A model generated the notes under the pieces. That model did not search any database. It was not told the DNA's origin and worked only from the letters and a program-made list of their open reading frames with translations. This document shows positions 1-10,860 of a stretch of DNA of 64,000 nt, in pieces. The DNA is from Puccinia triticina (taxonomy: Eukaryota; Basidiomycota; Pucciniomycetes; Pucciniales; Pucciniaceae): assembly GCF_026914185.1 (NCBI RefSeq), contig NC_070570.1:2294001-2358000 (forward strand), written 5' to 3'. The stretch's first letter is position 1; each line of letters begins with the position of its first letter. The position numbers and the translations under genes are program-made.

Positions 1-533
1 AATACAGACCTGGTGGCAAGTTTAGTTTCTCCCAAAACTACAAGAAAAACTGTAGAAACTGCTAGCAGTTGAGATGCAGAAGCGCAAAGGAACTTTGAGG
101 TGATACTCAAGCCTTTCTCAAAGGTTTTTTTAACTAATTTTTAATGCACAGTCACTTTACACATTGTACAGTGACTGTGCACAAAAGGGTGTGGTGTAAT
201 TATGTGGAGTTACAATGGCAATCACACATATGCCACATGTCAACTGCTGGCAGTTTCTAGAGTTTTTCTTGTACATAGTGTGCAAGAGACAAATCATGTT
301 CACCCAGGGCTATAGCCTGAATTTGAAAAACAAGATCTTATTGGCTGAATTGATTGTGTGGCAAGAGAAAACTCAGTCATGTCTAATGCTAATTAAGGTA
401 TGCTAAATAGTGCAAGTCTATCTATCCAATTAACTCAAGAGAAGAGAGAAAACAAAAGTCTAACTGCTCAGATATGATGATTGAAGTATGTTTCTTAAGG
501 TCTCTTGTGAACATATTTTGGATTCCATTGGAG

Positions 534-3465
534 TCACAAACTGTTGATTGTTCCATAGTCCGTTATGTCTGCGGGCAGGTCTTGGTGGAATTTAAATCGT
601 GATCTAGAGGGATCGATGATTAGTCTTTGCCGTTCTCTCAACCAATGATCGGGAATTAATCCAATGAAGACGTAGTAAAAAGAGGCGATTGCTGTCGAGG
701 TCACCGCCATCAACATCCCGAGCCACAGGCCACACTGATTTGAACAATGGTTTTTTCGTACCCCAGGACCAATGGTTTTTATTGATATTGTCAGAATCTT
801 CAAGAACAGAGGTGTAGAAGGAGTGGATAAACTTACGACACCGAGTTGGAGGTGAGAAAACGTCAAAAAGATGCCGACCGGCAGGCCCACCACGTAGTAA
901 CCGATGCAGTTGATCAAGGCCCCCACCTTGGGCCTCCCAGCGCCTCTGATTACTCCAGCCAGCGTGCTCCCAATGCCTGATTCAACGCATCGCGCCAAGA
1001 ACCAATCATCGGCGACTGGATACTGAGCAGAAAAATACAGAACAAAACTGACTGTCTGGGATCTGGATCAAAGCGACAGTTGGTAACTGTAGATAGTCAC
1101 ACAGGATGAGTGCCGCGTTCGACAAAGAAGGGACGAAACAGAGTGGCAGAAGAAAAGTTAGAGTATATAAATCAGTGGGTTTTTTTCTGGAGTTAAAAGG
1201 GCTTAACTACTTTGACAACAAGTGCGACGACGTCTTCTTGGGAGCTGAACAGGCCGGCCAGGGTGTGTCGGAAGACGAGCATGACAAGCATCGTGAGCGT
1301 CCCGAAGAGCATCCCGGCTCCGAGCGCCGCCCACACCGTGTGCCCTGCCCGTCGCGTGCATCCCGCTCCCACTAGGTTGCCGTATCGACCCGTGGCCGCC
1401 AGACTCGCCCCGCCCGAAAATTGGTACATCACTTTTTCATCATCGGTTCGTCGTCGTCGGCATCGTCGTCCATTCGGTGTAACATCCCCAGCCGCAAACG
1501 GGCGTATGGCTCCAATTAGCTTTCATACTCTCGCGAAACTTGATCTCTTTCTTTTTTCTAAACGCACGTGTTGAAATTGTGACTGAATTACGAGAAACAA
1601 AACCAGGTAATTAGGTATTGTTTTTTCTTGAGGGAAAACTATTCCTGATTGAGGCAGACATATTGCTTCGAAAGTGAAGGACAACATGAAGAAAATTAAG
1701 GTTTATTTACTTACCGATAACACTTTGAGCCGCGAGAGTAGACGGGCCGATCCGAGAGCTAGCCATGCCGATGAATTCCCAGAACCACCATTCGCTGGCA
1801 AGGGTAGTGAAGCCGGAGAGTCCCAGCCAGAAGTTCGGGCTTAGGTTTGCGAACGCTCGTCGGTCACAACCGGGCCATCCATGCTCGACTGCGACAGAGA
1901 CGCAGTAGAGGAAACTTTGTGCCATTGAGTTCGGATCGCGAGAGACATGGTTAGAGATCAATTCTTAAACTTGAATATTGATTGGTGGATACTGTGAAAC
2001 ATCAGAGCCATATTTTTTACGTATCCTATGATTTTATATCCATGTCAAGTTTACTATTGGTCTACCGGGCACGACGGGACAAACGTTGCCGCCACCGGGC
2101 CCCGGGGAGCCTGCTGGTCTATCGATCACAAACGGATGCTCGGCGTCCTTCAGGGGGAAACCTGGCGCTGAGCCTCGAGGTGTTGTGATTTGAGCAGGCC
2201 GTGTAGTTTTCATGGCAGGCATACCGATTGGCTTGCCTTCAATGAACACTACACAATAACACTTGGCCTGCTCAAATCATAGCACCTCGAGGCTCGCCGC
2301 CGGGCTTCCCCGTTCAGAACGCCGATCAACCATTCGTCGTCGATGGACCAGCGGGCTTCCCCGGGACCTGGTGACAGCGTCGATCATCCCGTCGTGCTCC
2401 GGGCCCTTGACATGGATATGTATAACCATATGACCCATAAAATTTTATCATGTTTCACAGAGACAATCATATGTCTCCCATATTCCGGAGCCCGTGTTTG
2501 GAAGGAGGATGGAGGGGGTAAGCGCTTACCAGGAAAACCCCATCAAGCTGAAGGAAATGACTGTGGCAACAGGTGCGCCGATAAACCCAAGTTGGAAGGG
2601 CTCAGGGCCCCAAACGAAGAGGTAACTGAGGAGGGCGTTGAGAGGGGAGACGAGGAGCAAGATGCAGGTGGGGGGGTAGATGATACCTTGGGCTTGCAGC
2701 CAGCGTCTGGAGATCTCGAAGGCAGCATAGCCGGGCAGGGCGAAGACGAGCACGCGAAGGGATCGGGCAGCCATGAGCGCGAGCGCCGGGTCCACTCTGA
2801 GGACGCTGATCAAGGCCGGGCGGATGTTCCAGAGTATCAGGCCCTGTGGGACCATCAGTCCGCTCAAAACGACCGCCGTCCGGAGCGCCGCTAGTGTGCT
2901 CGCCTCGAGACCCCCGGAAGTGTACGCCTGCGAACATATGCCGTCCAGCGCCGAGGCAAAACCCACTATCACACTCAGACTCGAGCAGTTCAGAGTGATG
3001 TTGGCCAGGCTTGCCGCCGCTAGCTCGTTCGTCCCCAGATGGCCTACCGAAACTATGCTCACTAACATCAACGTGTTCTCTAAGAGATGTGTTCCTAGCA
3101 TCAGTCATAACAAGGCCATCATTATTGCATGGAGGGAGGCATGCCACAGGTGTCCGGGGAAAAAGACGCGAGCTTGTTATCCCATGTGAAACCGGTCTAA
3201 AAGCTTAGGAAAACGGGACGGACTTACCGATGATGGGTACGGCGTATCTCAACAGAAGCAAGAACTCCTCGGCTACCTCATGGAATGGGGCATGGAGAGG
3301 ACGCTGGAATCCAAGATTCTCAAGGGCTGTTGGGGAGGGACAGATGTGCAGACGTCGTGCTCCAGCTGCTCCAGCTGAAACCGATCGAGAAGGCGTTCTT
3401 GTTGATGGTCTTCTCCGTGTACTACTGTCTTTGGTATCCGGTGCTGATGCCGCTTCTGAAGCCAT
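534..3465 (-). CDS. MATE-family multidrug/toxin extrusion transporter, six exons
   Basis: Integral-membrane antiporter of the MATE family, expected to export organic cations or other small compounds in exchange for H+ or Na+. I read six exons (high to low coordinate): 3228-3465, 2530-3094, 1715 to about 1965, 1211-1431, 837-1022 and 534-734, ending in TGA. Several joins restore frame exactly, for example VPIIG|THLLENT across 3228/3094 and HLQLGV|CGLWLGM across 837/734. Family signatures are GHLGTNELAAASLANIT, SVIVGFASALDGICSQAY, PNFWLGLSGFTTLASEWW and YYVVGLPVGIFL, covering both halves of the usual 12-helix fold. The start is taken at the ATG at 3465, before a Ser/Arg/Pro-rich cytosolic tail; an upstream in-frame ATG at 3513 is also possible. 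The acceptor of the 1965 exon is uncertain because the intron holds a large inverted duplication. No stop or frameshift is needed elsewhere, so it may be functional. It is the only ordinary host metabolic gene here. Confidence 0.8.
1991..2461. repeat. 470-bp inverted duplication inside a MATE intron
   Basis: The segment folds on itself along its whole length. The left arm (1991 to about 2210) and the reverse complement of the right arm (about 2250-2461) both begin CTGTGAAACAT, then share ATATCCATGTCAAG, GCACGACGGGA, GAGCCTCGAGGTG and ATTTGAGCAGGCC, with roughly three quarters identity by eye. The loop is about 40 bp. Each arm also encodes a related peptide (left, minus strand: HPFVIDRPAGSPG; right, plus strand: QPFVVDGPAGFPG). 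It may be a foldback element or an inverted duplication of an old coding piece. No clear TSD was found. Confidence 0.7.
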
Positions 3466-3519
3466 CAATACCGACCGGTTCGATCCAAGTGGGTCGTGCC
3501 AGATGGTAATCAAATCTGT

Positions 3520-4235
3520 GTTCTAAATTTTCTCTTAAATGGACTCTGAGAGCTGAAGAGAAACAGACACACAGTTCTCTGCATCGTGAATGGATCTTTT
3601 CGTCCATCTGAGCAGTCTTGCTGTCATTGGATAATTCACGGGAAAAACAGGCGGCAGATGGCGCATGAAGAGGAATCAAGAGGCGGCCCCCGATAAACGA
3701 TTTCAGAAAAGCGAGTTTCGTGATCAGGGTTATAAAGGATTGGTCTTTTGCTCCAAACTCGGCTTCTTCGGATTTCAGCATCTCCTGCCAGGCAGCAAAG
3801 CACAACACGAAGTTTCAGGATGATCGCCATATCGGGGTGCGGCCCGCTTGGCCATTCACGATGTCCATTGAGGGACCACGTGTGAGGGGAATCTTGCTGG
3901 TCGGCCGTCTCTGTTCGACGGAGGGCTAATACCGGTGCCAAACGAAGATCAATAGTGTGCAACAACTTATACCTGCAGGGTCTCACGGGGCCATCGGGAT
4001 GAACCGCATGCCCGGGACAGATTCCTGCCGGAGGACCAGAACGGCCGCTGGCTTGCCCCTTAAATAATCGGTTGCGTAACTTGCGAGTGGCAGGCTCCAT
4101 CTCCACAGCGGGACAAGTGGGATGTCAGGAGGGCGGCCGACCGGACGCCAGCAGGGCCCCGCAGTAGTCGGACGCCCTGATGCCGCCGTTCTGCCACACG
4201 CCGCCAGGGCGTCAACCAGCCCCGCCCTGCGGCAG
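3520..4235. other. Region upstream of the MATE gene, no gene recognised
   Basis: This is presumably the 5' flank of the minus-strand MATE gene. It becomes strongly GC-rich after about 4010. Minus-strand open frames between 3636 and 4300 overlap in several frames, show no family motif and look like composition artefacts. No promoter motif could be assigned. Confidence 0.4.
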
Positions 4236-4305
4236 GACCCTGGAAACCCCCTATAAATGGGGGTAATGTAAAATCCAGAATTTTGCCAAAATCCATACAT
4301 TTTTT
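4236..4305. repeat. Left copy of an outer inverted repeat (partner at 8964-9030)
   Basis: The stretch GGACCCTGGAAACCCC, TATAAATGGGGGTAATG, then TTTTGCCAAAATCCATACAT recurs inverted at 8964-9030, where the reverse complement reads GGACCCTGGAAACTCC, TATAAGTGGGGGTAATG and a TTTTTTGGCAAAA block. Both copies have GC-rich sequence on the outer side and AT-rich sequence inside. They look like the subterminal parts of an older element into which the foldback MITE and the hAT later inserted. True ends and TSD were not found. Confidence 0.5.
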
Positions 4306-4342
4306 GACTTGATTCATACGCATTTCATGCCTACACTCAGGG

Positions 4343-4761
4343 CAACGGTGGGTAGTTACTTTACTTTACGATATCTGCGGGATTTTTGTAAAGTAACTAC
4401 CCGCCGTTACTTTTTGCGCCGTTATTGTTAGCAGTAACGCGCGAACAGCGGCATCACGCGTAACGTAACGGGCCTCTTTTTTTGAGGCCGTTACCAGTAA
4501 AGTAACCCGTTATCCAGCGGATCACACGTTATTGAGCAATAAAAGGCTAAATTGACCCTATTTTGGCCTTTTATTGCTCGTTATCTTGCCCGATATCTGT
4601 CGCTACGCGCTCAGATATAGTAACGGCCGTCGCGAAAAAAAAAACTCTTGGTGTGATATCGATATCGCACTGCCGTTACTGGTAACGATAACGATAACGG
4701 CCAAAAAACGTTACGTTATCGTTACGTTACGCGTTACTGTAGCGATAACTACCCACCGTTG
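4343..4761. mobile_element. Foldback MITE 1, TIR CAACGGTGGGTAGTTA, interior of GTTAC/GTAAC motifs
   Basis: The ends are CAACGGTGGGTAGTTAC on the left and a matching TAACTACCCACCGTTG on the right, flanked by a perfect 7-bp direct repeat CTCAGGG (4336-4342 and 4762-4768; 8 bp with one mismatch). The 419-bp element encodes nothing. Its interior is dominated by GTTAC, GTAAC, CGTTA and TAACG in both orientations, so it is self-complementary almost throughout. The TIR and TSD size suggest a hAT-type, non-autonomous element; that class is inference. The same terminal decamer bounds a second element at 13968-14419 whose interior motif is different. Confidence 0.8.
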
Positions 4762-4768
4762 CTCAGGG

Positions 4769-5256
4769 GATTTTCCAGTTTTTCATGCATTTTTAATGCC
4801 TACCATTGCTGCCGAGGGGGGGGGGGGGGGTGGCGTAAAATAATAAAATCTTGGGGGCACCAAGCTGAGGGACCAAAAGTAAGGGCCTGTGCTTCAATTT
4901 TGCAAAATTTCCACTTTTCTTGTCCTCTATGCAAAAAAAGAAAACAATAGGAGGGTTCAATTGTTGAAATTCTTCACTTTTGGGCTCAAGAATGCCTTCT
5001 GGTGATTTTCAGCTTGAGTTTTAAGAAGTATTGAGGGGAATAAAATTGGTAGAATTGACTTTTGATGCCCTATGCCAATGGTATAGGCCCTAAGACAAGG
5101 GGTGCTGCTCAGGGGGGGAAGGGGCTTTTCTGGTGCACTCTCAGGAATTTCATACATCTTAGTTACTACCCTTGTTCACCCAGGAAAAAATTCATACACT
5201 TGAAGTGCTTACCATTGAAGCCCAAAAAGCCCATTCATACCGTTTTTGTGCCTACC
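4769..5256. other. Non-coding spacer between MITE 1 and the hAT element
   Basis: It contains a poly-G run at about 4817-4830 and recurrent CATGCATTT / TGCCTACCATT words that also lie next to the MITE and the hAT insertion site. No gene is visible. Confidence 0.5.
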
Positions 5257-5280
5257 ATTTTGGGTAGGGATTGTTGATCT

Positions 5281-5406
5281 GGACCCTGGTACCAACCGGT
5301 ACCTGGGTACCCCCTTGATTTTTAGCCCAAATGTGATACCTAGTACCGCACCTGATACCGCCTGGCAGGTACCAGGGGTACCGCTGGCAGGTACCACAGG
5401 TACCGC
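5281..5406. promoter_or_regulatory. Left subterminal array of GGTACC-like sites in the hAT
   Basis: At least six GGTACC or near-GGTACC palindromes lie within about 130 bp of the left TIR, together with GATACC and GTACCGC variants. hAT transposases are known to bind short repeats next to the TIRs, so this is the likely transposase-binding array. The right end (8815-8944) carries the same motif. Confidence 0.6.
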
Positions 5407-5519
5407 CAGCAGCCTTTTCTGTTTCCATTGCCATGAGCAGCCCTCACATACTAAATCACTATGTTTTATATTGCAAGCATCACCGAATAGCTTAATTCTT
5501 ACTATGTAAACTATGTAGA

Positions 5520-8500
5520 GTAACTTATACTTAGATGACTCTTCATCTACAAGGATTACCTTTCTTTTATGCTTCCTTGTGGTCTTGCTGGAATCCTCAA
5601 TTTTTTTTTTCCATGCAGCCAAGGTACCATCTTTGATTCTTCTGTTCTTTGAATAGAAGGCAACTGTCATTCCGCCACTTATCGAGTTCGGTCCAAGTCG
5701 GTGCCTTCGTGCCGAAACATAATCCCGACCAAAGCTGAATGCCCTCTCCACATCAACAGAGGTGGCTAATGAATCAAGTTCGGAATATAGATTAGATGGA
5801 TGCAGTAAATATATTAATGTTTTGATAGTTGACTGACCTGGACAACTTAAAACATCAAGCGCCATATGTACCAGGCCGCCATGCATGTTTCCGGAACGCT
5901 TCTGTTGAAGCCACCACTTGAGAGGATTGACCGGATTGTTACCATCAAGGATAAGTCCCCCGGCCAGCCAGACATCAAATGCGTCAGACGCTGAGTTTCC
6001 GCCTTGGGCGGCCGCTGCGTTTCCAAGTCCAGCCAGCATACTTGTCCTGGGCTATTGAGATACGTGAAAGATCAGTAAAAAGTACATGGTATATTTGTAT
6101 CATATCAAATTAATCCTGCGACTTACTTTGGAGGATGTAGTTGGTACAGATACAGCTGCCGCAGCCGCTTGCAGCTTGTAAAACAATACCCACATATCCC
6201 GGGCTAAGCGTATTGCTTCGGCTATCCATTCGGGCTCCCAGTTTGCTAATTTGAAGTACTCATCCTTGAAGGATGGGTGCAGGACTGAAATTCACATATT
6301 CAGAATAAGAAATCAACAATGATAAGGTATAATATACATACGTATAGCTATCCTATAAAGCGGGGAGGTGTCTGTTAGACTATAGTATTTGTTGGTTATT
6401 TTTAACCCAAATTGACTTGCATTCCTCAACGCCGCAGGATATTTGTGATTGCTGATAACAGTGGATAGGTGCTCGGTGATTTGATCGATGTATAAGACAA
6501 TATTCGATAAACGAGACGAGCCTGCGACGGAAACTTGAAGTGTTAGCTCATCAAAGACGCCCAGGAAATTGACCAAATCGCGCGCCAGGTCAAGGTCCAA
6601 CTGATCTACGTAATGCCTGCGCTCAAGGCCATGCCTTTTATGCCGCTGCCACTCAAGGCTAATGATGAAGAATTGATAAATTTTAGTGATACTGTACGTT
6701 TTGAGACGGAATGCGAACCAACTTACACAGCAGCTTCACATCTAAGAATACTCTTGAGTTGAGTATATGTTGAGTTCCATCGAGTACGGACATCCCTCTC
6801 AACGGTATGCGGCTTGGGACACCCTTTCTCTTGGCAGATCTCTACAAACTCCGCTCTTGAATTCGGTGAGTACCTCAACTTCTTCGCAACCGCCCGAAAC
6901 TGCAGCAAGGAATGATATCAGCTTCTCTCTCATATTGATCCAAGACTTATTTTACCTTTTCCAGTGATTTTTTGCATGAAATGGTTGTATAGCAATCACT
7001 TTCATCTTTGTCACTCGCTTCGTTTATATCTTCTTCATTGAGGGATTCCATATCACCTTGATCGTTTCCTCCTTGTGATTCATCATCACTCAAATAATCA
7101 TCTGTTAATGGTGTTGCACCCGTTTGACCCGGAGAAAGCCTAGCGTAATGTTTCACAAATGTATAAGCTGTCGAAATTATAATTGGAGAAAATGAGATCA
7201 ACCTTACAATCTTATTTGATCCTCAGCATCATTGTCTTCAGAAAGCAACTCGTCCGAGCCAACACTATTGTTTCTGGAAGTATTCTTCCCCTTTGCACTC
7301 GCAGTTCCGAACGGTCGGAGGATCCCGTGAACTATCAAGTTCAGGATGTGTGCAAAGCACCGGATCCAATGCGCCTCACCTCGGAAACGTGGCCACTTGC
7401 GCTCCTTCAGCTCTCGGACCATAACATGATTGTTTGTGGCATTGTCACTAACGATTCCGCATATCTAAATTTTAATTTGTCAGTGTAGAAGTTGAACAGT
7501 CAACAAAAAAAAGGGCAGACCTTTTCTTGAATGTTAAACTTCTCCACGACCAAACTGACTGTCTCCGCCAAGTACTCGCCTGTGTGGCTTTGAGAGAGTC
7601 GGACAAAATCTAGAGGCATGGCCTCTAGATCTACCTTGCCCGTGCCATCTTCAGCTAATCAATATATTACTATACCTAATATATCAAAACCGTTAGGGGA
7701 CTGCCACGAATCGACCCCTAGATATAATGCGCCTTGGTGCGCCTGATAAACAGAAAACCGGTCAGGTGATCAAGTTAGAAATAACTAAAAATAGGAACCA
7801 CCCACGTTTAAAACTGATCAATACTCGTGTTGTATAGCGGAATAGAGCATGTGGATATCTTTTGAGACTTGATACGGTTTCGGCAAATACTTGAGGACCG
7901 TTGGATTGAGGATTTTTTTTAGGCTGGCATCCGAAAGCGCTGAAAATGGCCTTGCTGCCTCAGCGCACCAAATAGCACATAGTTGAGGAACCTGAACAAA
8001 GAGAGATAAATCGATAAAGAGCATGTTTCTGATTGAAAAGGGCAGCAACTTGAACTGAGCACTGACATCCGCTGGATTTATATCCCCTGTCCCGGTTATT
8101 CCGAAATGTGCCAACGACGGAGTGCGTTTGGAATCCTGAGTTTTTTGGAGGCATATTGAAGCATGCTTGGTGAGGTTGCTGCAAGAGGAATCTGAGGTTG
8201 GTCGGTTGATTCTGGTGCCGCATCTGAAGATGGATGTCAATCAAAAGGTCTAATAGGTTAGTTATAATAGAAAAGCTAGCTTACAACTTGCAGGGATAAG
8301 CAATCATGCGGCGTCCATACTTGTCCAACTGATTGGAAAGCTCGGGCGACTCGTATGAAGCATAGGATGAACTGATCGAGTTTTCCGCGACTCTCTTAGC
8401 TCTTTCTATATGTGGATTACTAGTCAGAATTGGGTTGGAAAAAGTGATGTAATGACCAGGCTGATGGTTTGTACTCACGCAATTCCTCCTCATCTGTCGT

Positions 8501-8668
8501 CGCGGGTGGGGGCTGGGTTGCAGGGTGTGCGTTGATATCATTGGTGCTTCTCGGCGATTCGACATTTTCTTGTTCGGGTGGATTCTGCTTGTCTGGTGCA
8601 TTTTCTTGGGATGATGAATCGCGGGATGACGGACGCTTGAATCGTTTGCGGTGGCGGCTGGAACGCAT
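5520..8668 (-). pseudogene. hAT transposase (BED zinc finger, DDE-type, hAT dimerisation domain), spliced, one in-frame stop
   Basis: Exons run from high to low coordinate. The N-terminus at 8479-8668 (ATG 8668) is basic and Pro/Ser-rich. Joining about 8286-8407 to the exon starting at 8226 completes a BED-type finger: PCKLCGTRI, then SNLTKHASIC. The exon 7521-7743 has GVDSWQSPNGFD (first catalytic Asp), and the exon near 7204-7468 has IVSDNATNNH (second acidic residue) and RCFAHILNL. RTRWNST lies near 6790. The exon ending near 5590 has the hAT C-terminal dimerisation signature SVDVERAFSFGRDYVSARRH after removal of an in-frame intron at about 5768-5841. A TGA interrupts the third catalytic-region exon after GIVIY, and another stop follows QHEY near 7826, which may instead be intron. 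The 3' end is unclear because the frame runs on through the TIR. It is probably a recently inactivated transposase. Confidence 0.85.
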
Positions 8669-8814
8669 TGCAAAGTAGTTGACTGTCAAGAAGCAAGGGA
8701 TTGATATGGGGATATGGGTAGTCAACGTTGTGGTGGACAAAATGATGAGATGTCTGCTAGATGTCACAAAATCCAAGGTTTGGGTTCAGTTCGAACTCAG
8801 GCTTTAGAGGGTGG

Positions 8815-8944
8815 GCGGTACTTGTGGGCGGTACCCGGGTACCTCACTATGGCCAAACTCAAGTACCTCATACCGCACCTGGCACCGCTGCACAGGTGCA
8901 AGGCGGGTGCAAGCGGTACTAGGTACCCCCCACGGGTACCGATC
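8815..8944. promoter_or_regulatory. Right subterminal array of GGTACC-like sites in the hAT
   Basis: GGTACT, GGTACCCGGGTACC, GTACC, GGTACTAGGTACC and GGGTACC are packed within 130 bp of the right TIR, mirroring the left array. It is interpreted as a cis-acting transposase-binding region. Confidence 0.6.
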
Positions 8945-8963
8945 AACAATCCCTAATTTTGGG

Positions 8964-9030
8964 TTTTTGCCAAAAAATTCATACATTTTCATTACCCCCA
9001 CTTATAGGGAGTTTCCAGGGTCCTCCTGCG
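8964..9030. repeat. Right copy of the outer inverted repeat (partner at 4236-4305)
   Basis: See the left copy. The sequence immediately right of the hAT TSD is the inverse of 4236-4305, placing the hAT and MITE 1 inside an older inverted-repeat-bounded segment. Confidence 0.5.
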
Positions 9031-10860
9031 GCCATCTTGGGTGGCGCACCTAGGTCAGCCCAGATGGGCGCCAACCCGACCGAGGCGCAGGGGGGGCGAC
9101 CTCAGGGCGCCAGGGCGGGATATCCCCCGGGCGTCCATGCTGAGATTGTTGGGACATCTGTTTGGGCGATGGCCTCAGGGCACCTATGAGGATGCGAGGT
9201 AGACGTGATCTTCGACGGCATGCTCCCGCGTCTGCAGTCGCCATGAAGACATGCCTTGAGGCCGCTGTGAGGTTCGCAGGTGGATTGGGCCCCGGAAGGT
9301 CATCTGGGCATGATATCGACAGCAGTCATAGAAGCTGACTGGGGTAGCATCTGTGCATCGGTGTGACACGGTGGACGCGGGCACTGGGCTGCCGATTTGC
9401 ATGGTTAGGGTCTCACGGGCGATGGCGCCTGACTGAAATGCTCGCATGTATTATATATTTAATTTTACTTCTACAAACAGCAAGGAAGGGGACATATGAG
9501 ATACAACAAGGTGCACATATAGGCTATTTGCACGGCAGGGATACACATGGAGGGTGAGGGAAGGGGGAGCTACATAGAATAGGGATGGGATCTTCCGGAG
9601 GACTCTTAATGGGGGGAAGGTGACATAAATATCTGCAATCTCGGCACCAAGGGCACTGAGATGAGCATTACTGCAGGAGGATGTTGAGGAAGAGTCAGGA
9701 GAGGTTGGAATGGTACCCCACGCATGGGGGTATTCAAGCAGCTGAACATTGAAGAGCGGAGTCGTTTGGGGCACGAGGAGAGCGGTCTTTATAGACCTGC
9801 GCGTGCTGATCAACCACATTTTTTTGTGGCATTATTATTGAATATGCATACGAACTAATCCAAGCTGGCTGAATTGCAACATGGGCCCTTTGATTGCCCG
9901 CACCTGGACGGAGAGCCCATTGGGCGTCCTAGCCACTCTAGCGACCCCAGGACGCAGTGGCGGCTGCCCATAACCAGTGGCGCCATCTGGACCCCTGCGT
10001 CAGCCAGGCGACCGGCATGGACGCCCCCCTGACAGCCGGCGGTGACGCCTCCCCTACCGGTGCGTCACGCTGGCATCTCACCGGGACGGCCATCTGGCGC
10101 CCAGGTTGGTGGCATCTCAGTGGCGCCACCTATGCCCACAGTCCTGGTGGCGCCCCCTAGCATGACAGAGTGGCGCCTGTACGGCCCTGGGTCCCTGTCA
10201 CGCCACCGTGGCACATGGAGTGCCGGGACGCCAGCTGGACGCATTGGCTTTGCCCAATCTGCCCCGCTGTGTCGGTGTCTCAAAATGATTATGCTAGGGT
10301 AGACAGGTTAGCTCAAAAGATTTTTGAATTTTCCGCCACCTTGTTGTACGTGTAAAGCCCAAAAATTGTCCCGGCCGTGAGGTCTTTCTGAATAGATTCC
10401 TCTATGTACTTTCTTGTCAAATTGGCTGAGGTATGATTTGGCGGAGTATACAGCAATGTCAGAAAAGCTTGCCAAATTTTGTGGCTGAAGTGACTTCTAC
10501 ATTTCAGCCACAGGCCTGTACAGCTTCACTGTACAGGCAGACAAAACCTGTTCGGGCAGCTGGTTTTGCTTGACATGGGTGCCGGGCCGGGCGAGGGGCG
10601 AGGAGGGCAGGGGCGGCGAAGGGCCGGATGGAAGTAAAATCACCCCAGGAATCCAATAGTGGGGCCCTCAAGGCCCCAAAATGGAAAATAAAGAAACCGG
10701 TTTTTTTCTTCTGATGGCATTCCTGACGTACAGGAGCCATACAGGCTTTGAGGCTGGAATCAGCGGTCCAAAAGCTGGCCACAAGCTTTTCTGACATTGC
10801 TGTACCATGCTCGGCATCCCTCAACTTGGTGTTTGGGTATCCTTTGGTGAAACCTCACGC
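9031..10860. other. GC-rich degenerate repeat sequence, no supported gene
   Basis: Two blocks (about 9031-9190 and 9890-10270) are rich in variants of TGGCGCC and CATCTGG, separated by AT-richer sequence. Open frames on both strands are short, overlap and lack motifs. The block resembles the outer flank of the 4236 repeat in composition. A small hairpin with GCCTGTACAG / CTGTACAGGC lies at about 10512-10535. Confidence 0.4.

Larger units (their letters stand above)
5265..8955 (-). mobile_element. Complete hAT-superfamily DNA transposon
   Basis: The left end TAGGGATTGTTGATC is matched exactly by the reverse complement at 8941-8955. The 3.69-kb element is flanked by a perfect 8-bp target-site duplication ATTTTGGG (5257-5264 and 8956-8963), the hallmark size of hAT elements. 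The interior carries a spliced BED-finger/hAT transposase on the minus strand. Both subterminal zones are crowded with GGTACC sites. The clean ends and TSD indicate transposition rather than rearrangement. Confidence 0.92.

Noticed and set aside
1106..1574. Plus-strand open frames opposite the MATE exons
   Set aside because: Shadows of GC-rich coding exons on the other strand; no motif and overlapping each other.
2602..3189. Long alternative frames over the main MATE exon (both strands)
   Set aside because: The MATE frame has clear family motifs and splice joins; the others are composition artefacts.
4801..4835. Poly-G tract as a functional G-quadruplex
   Set aside because: A simple homopolymer in spacer DNA; length may be an assembly uncertainty and there is no gene nearby to regulate.
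9451..9819. Minus-strand 122-codon ORF
   Set aside because: Lies in repeat-rich sequence, no recognisable domain, no splice or promoter support.
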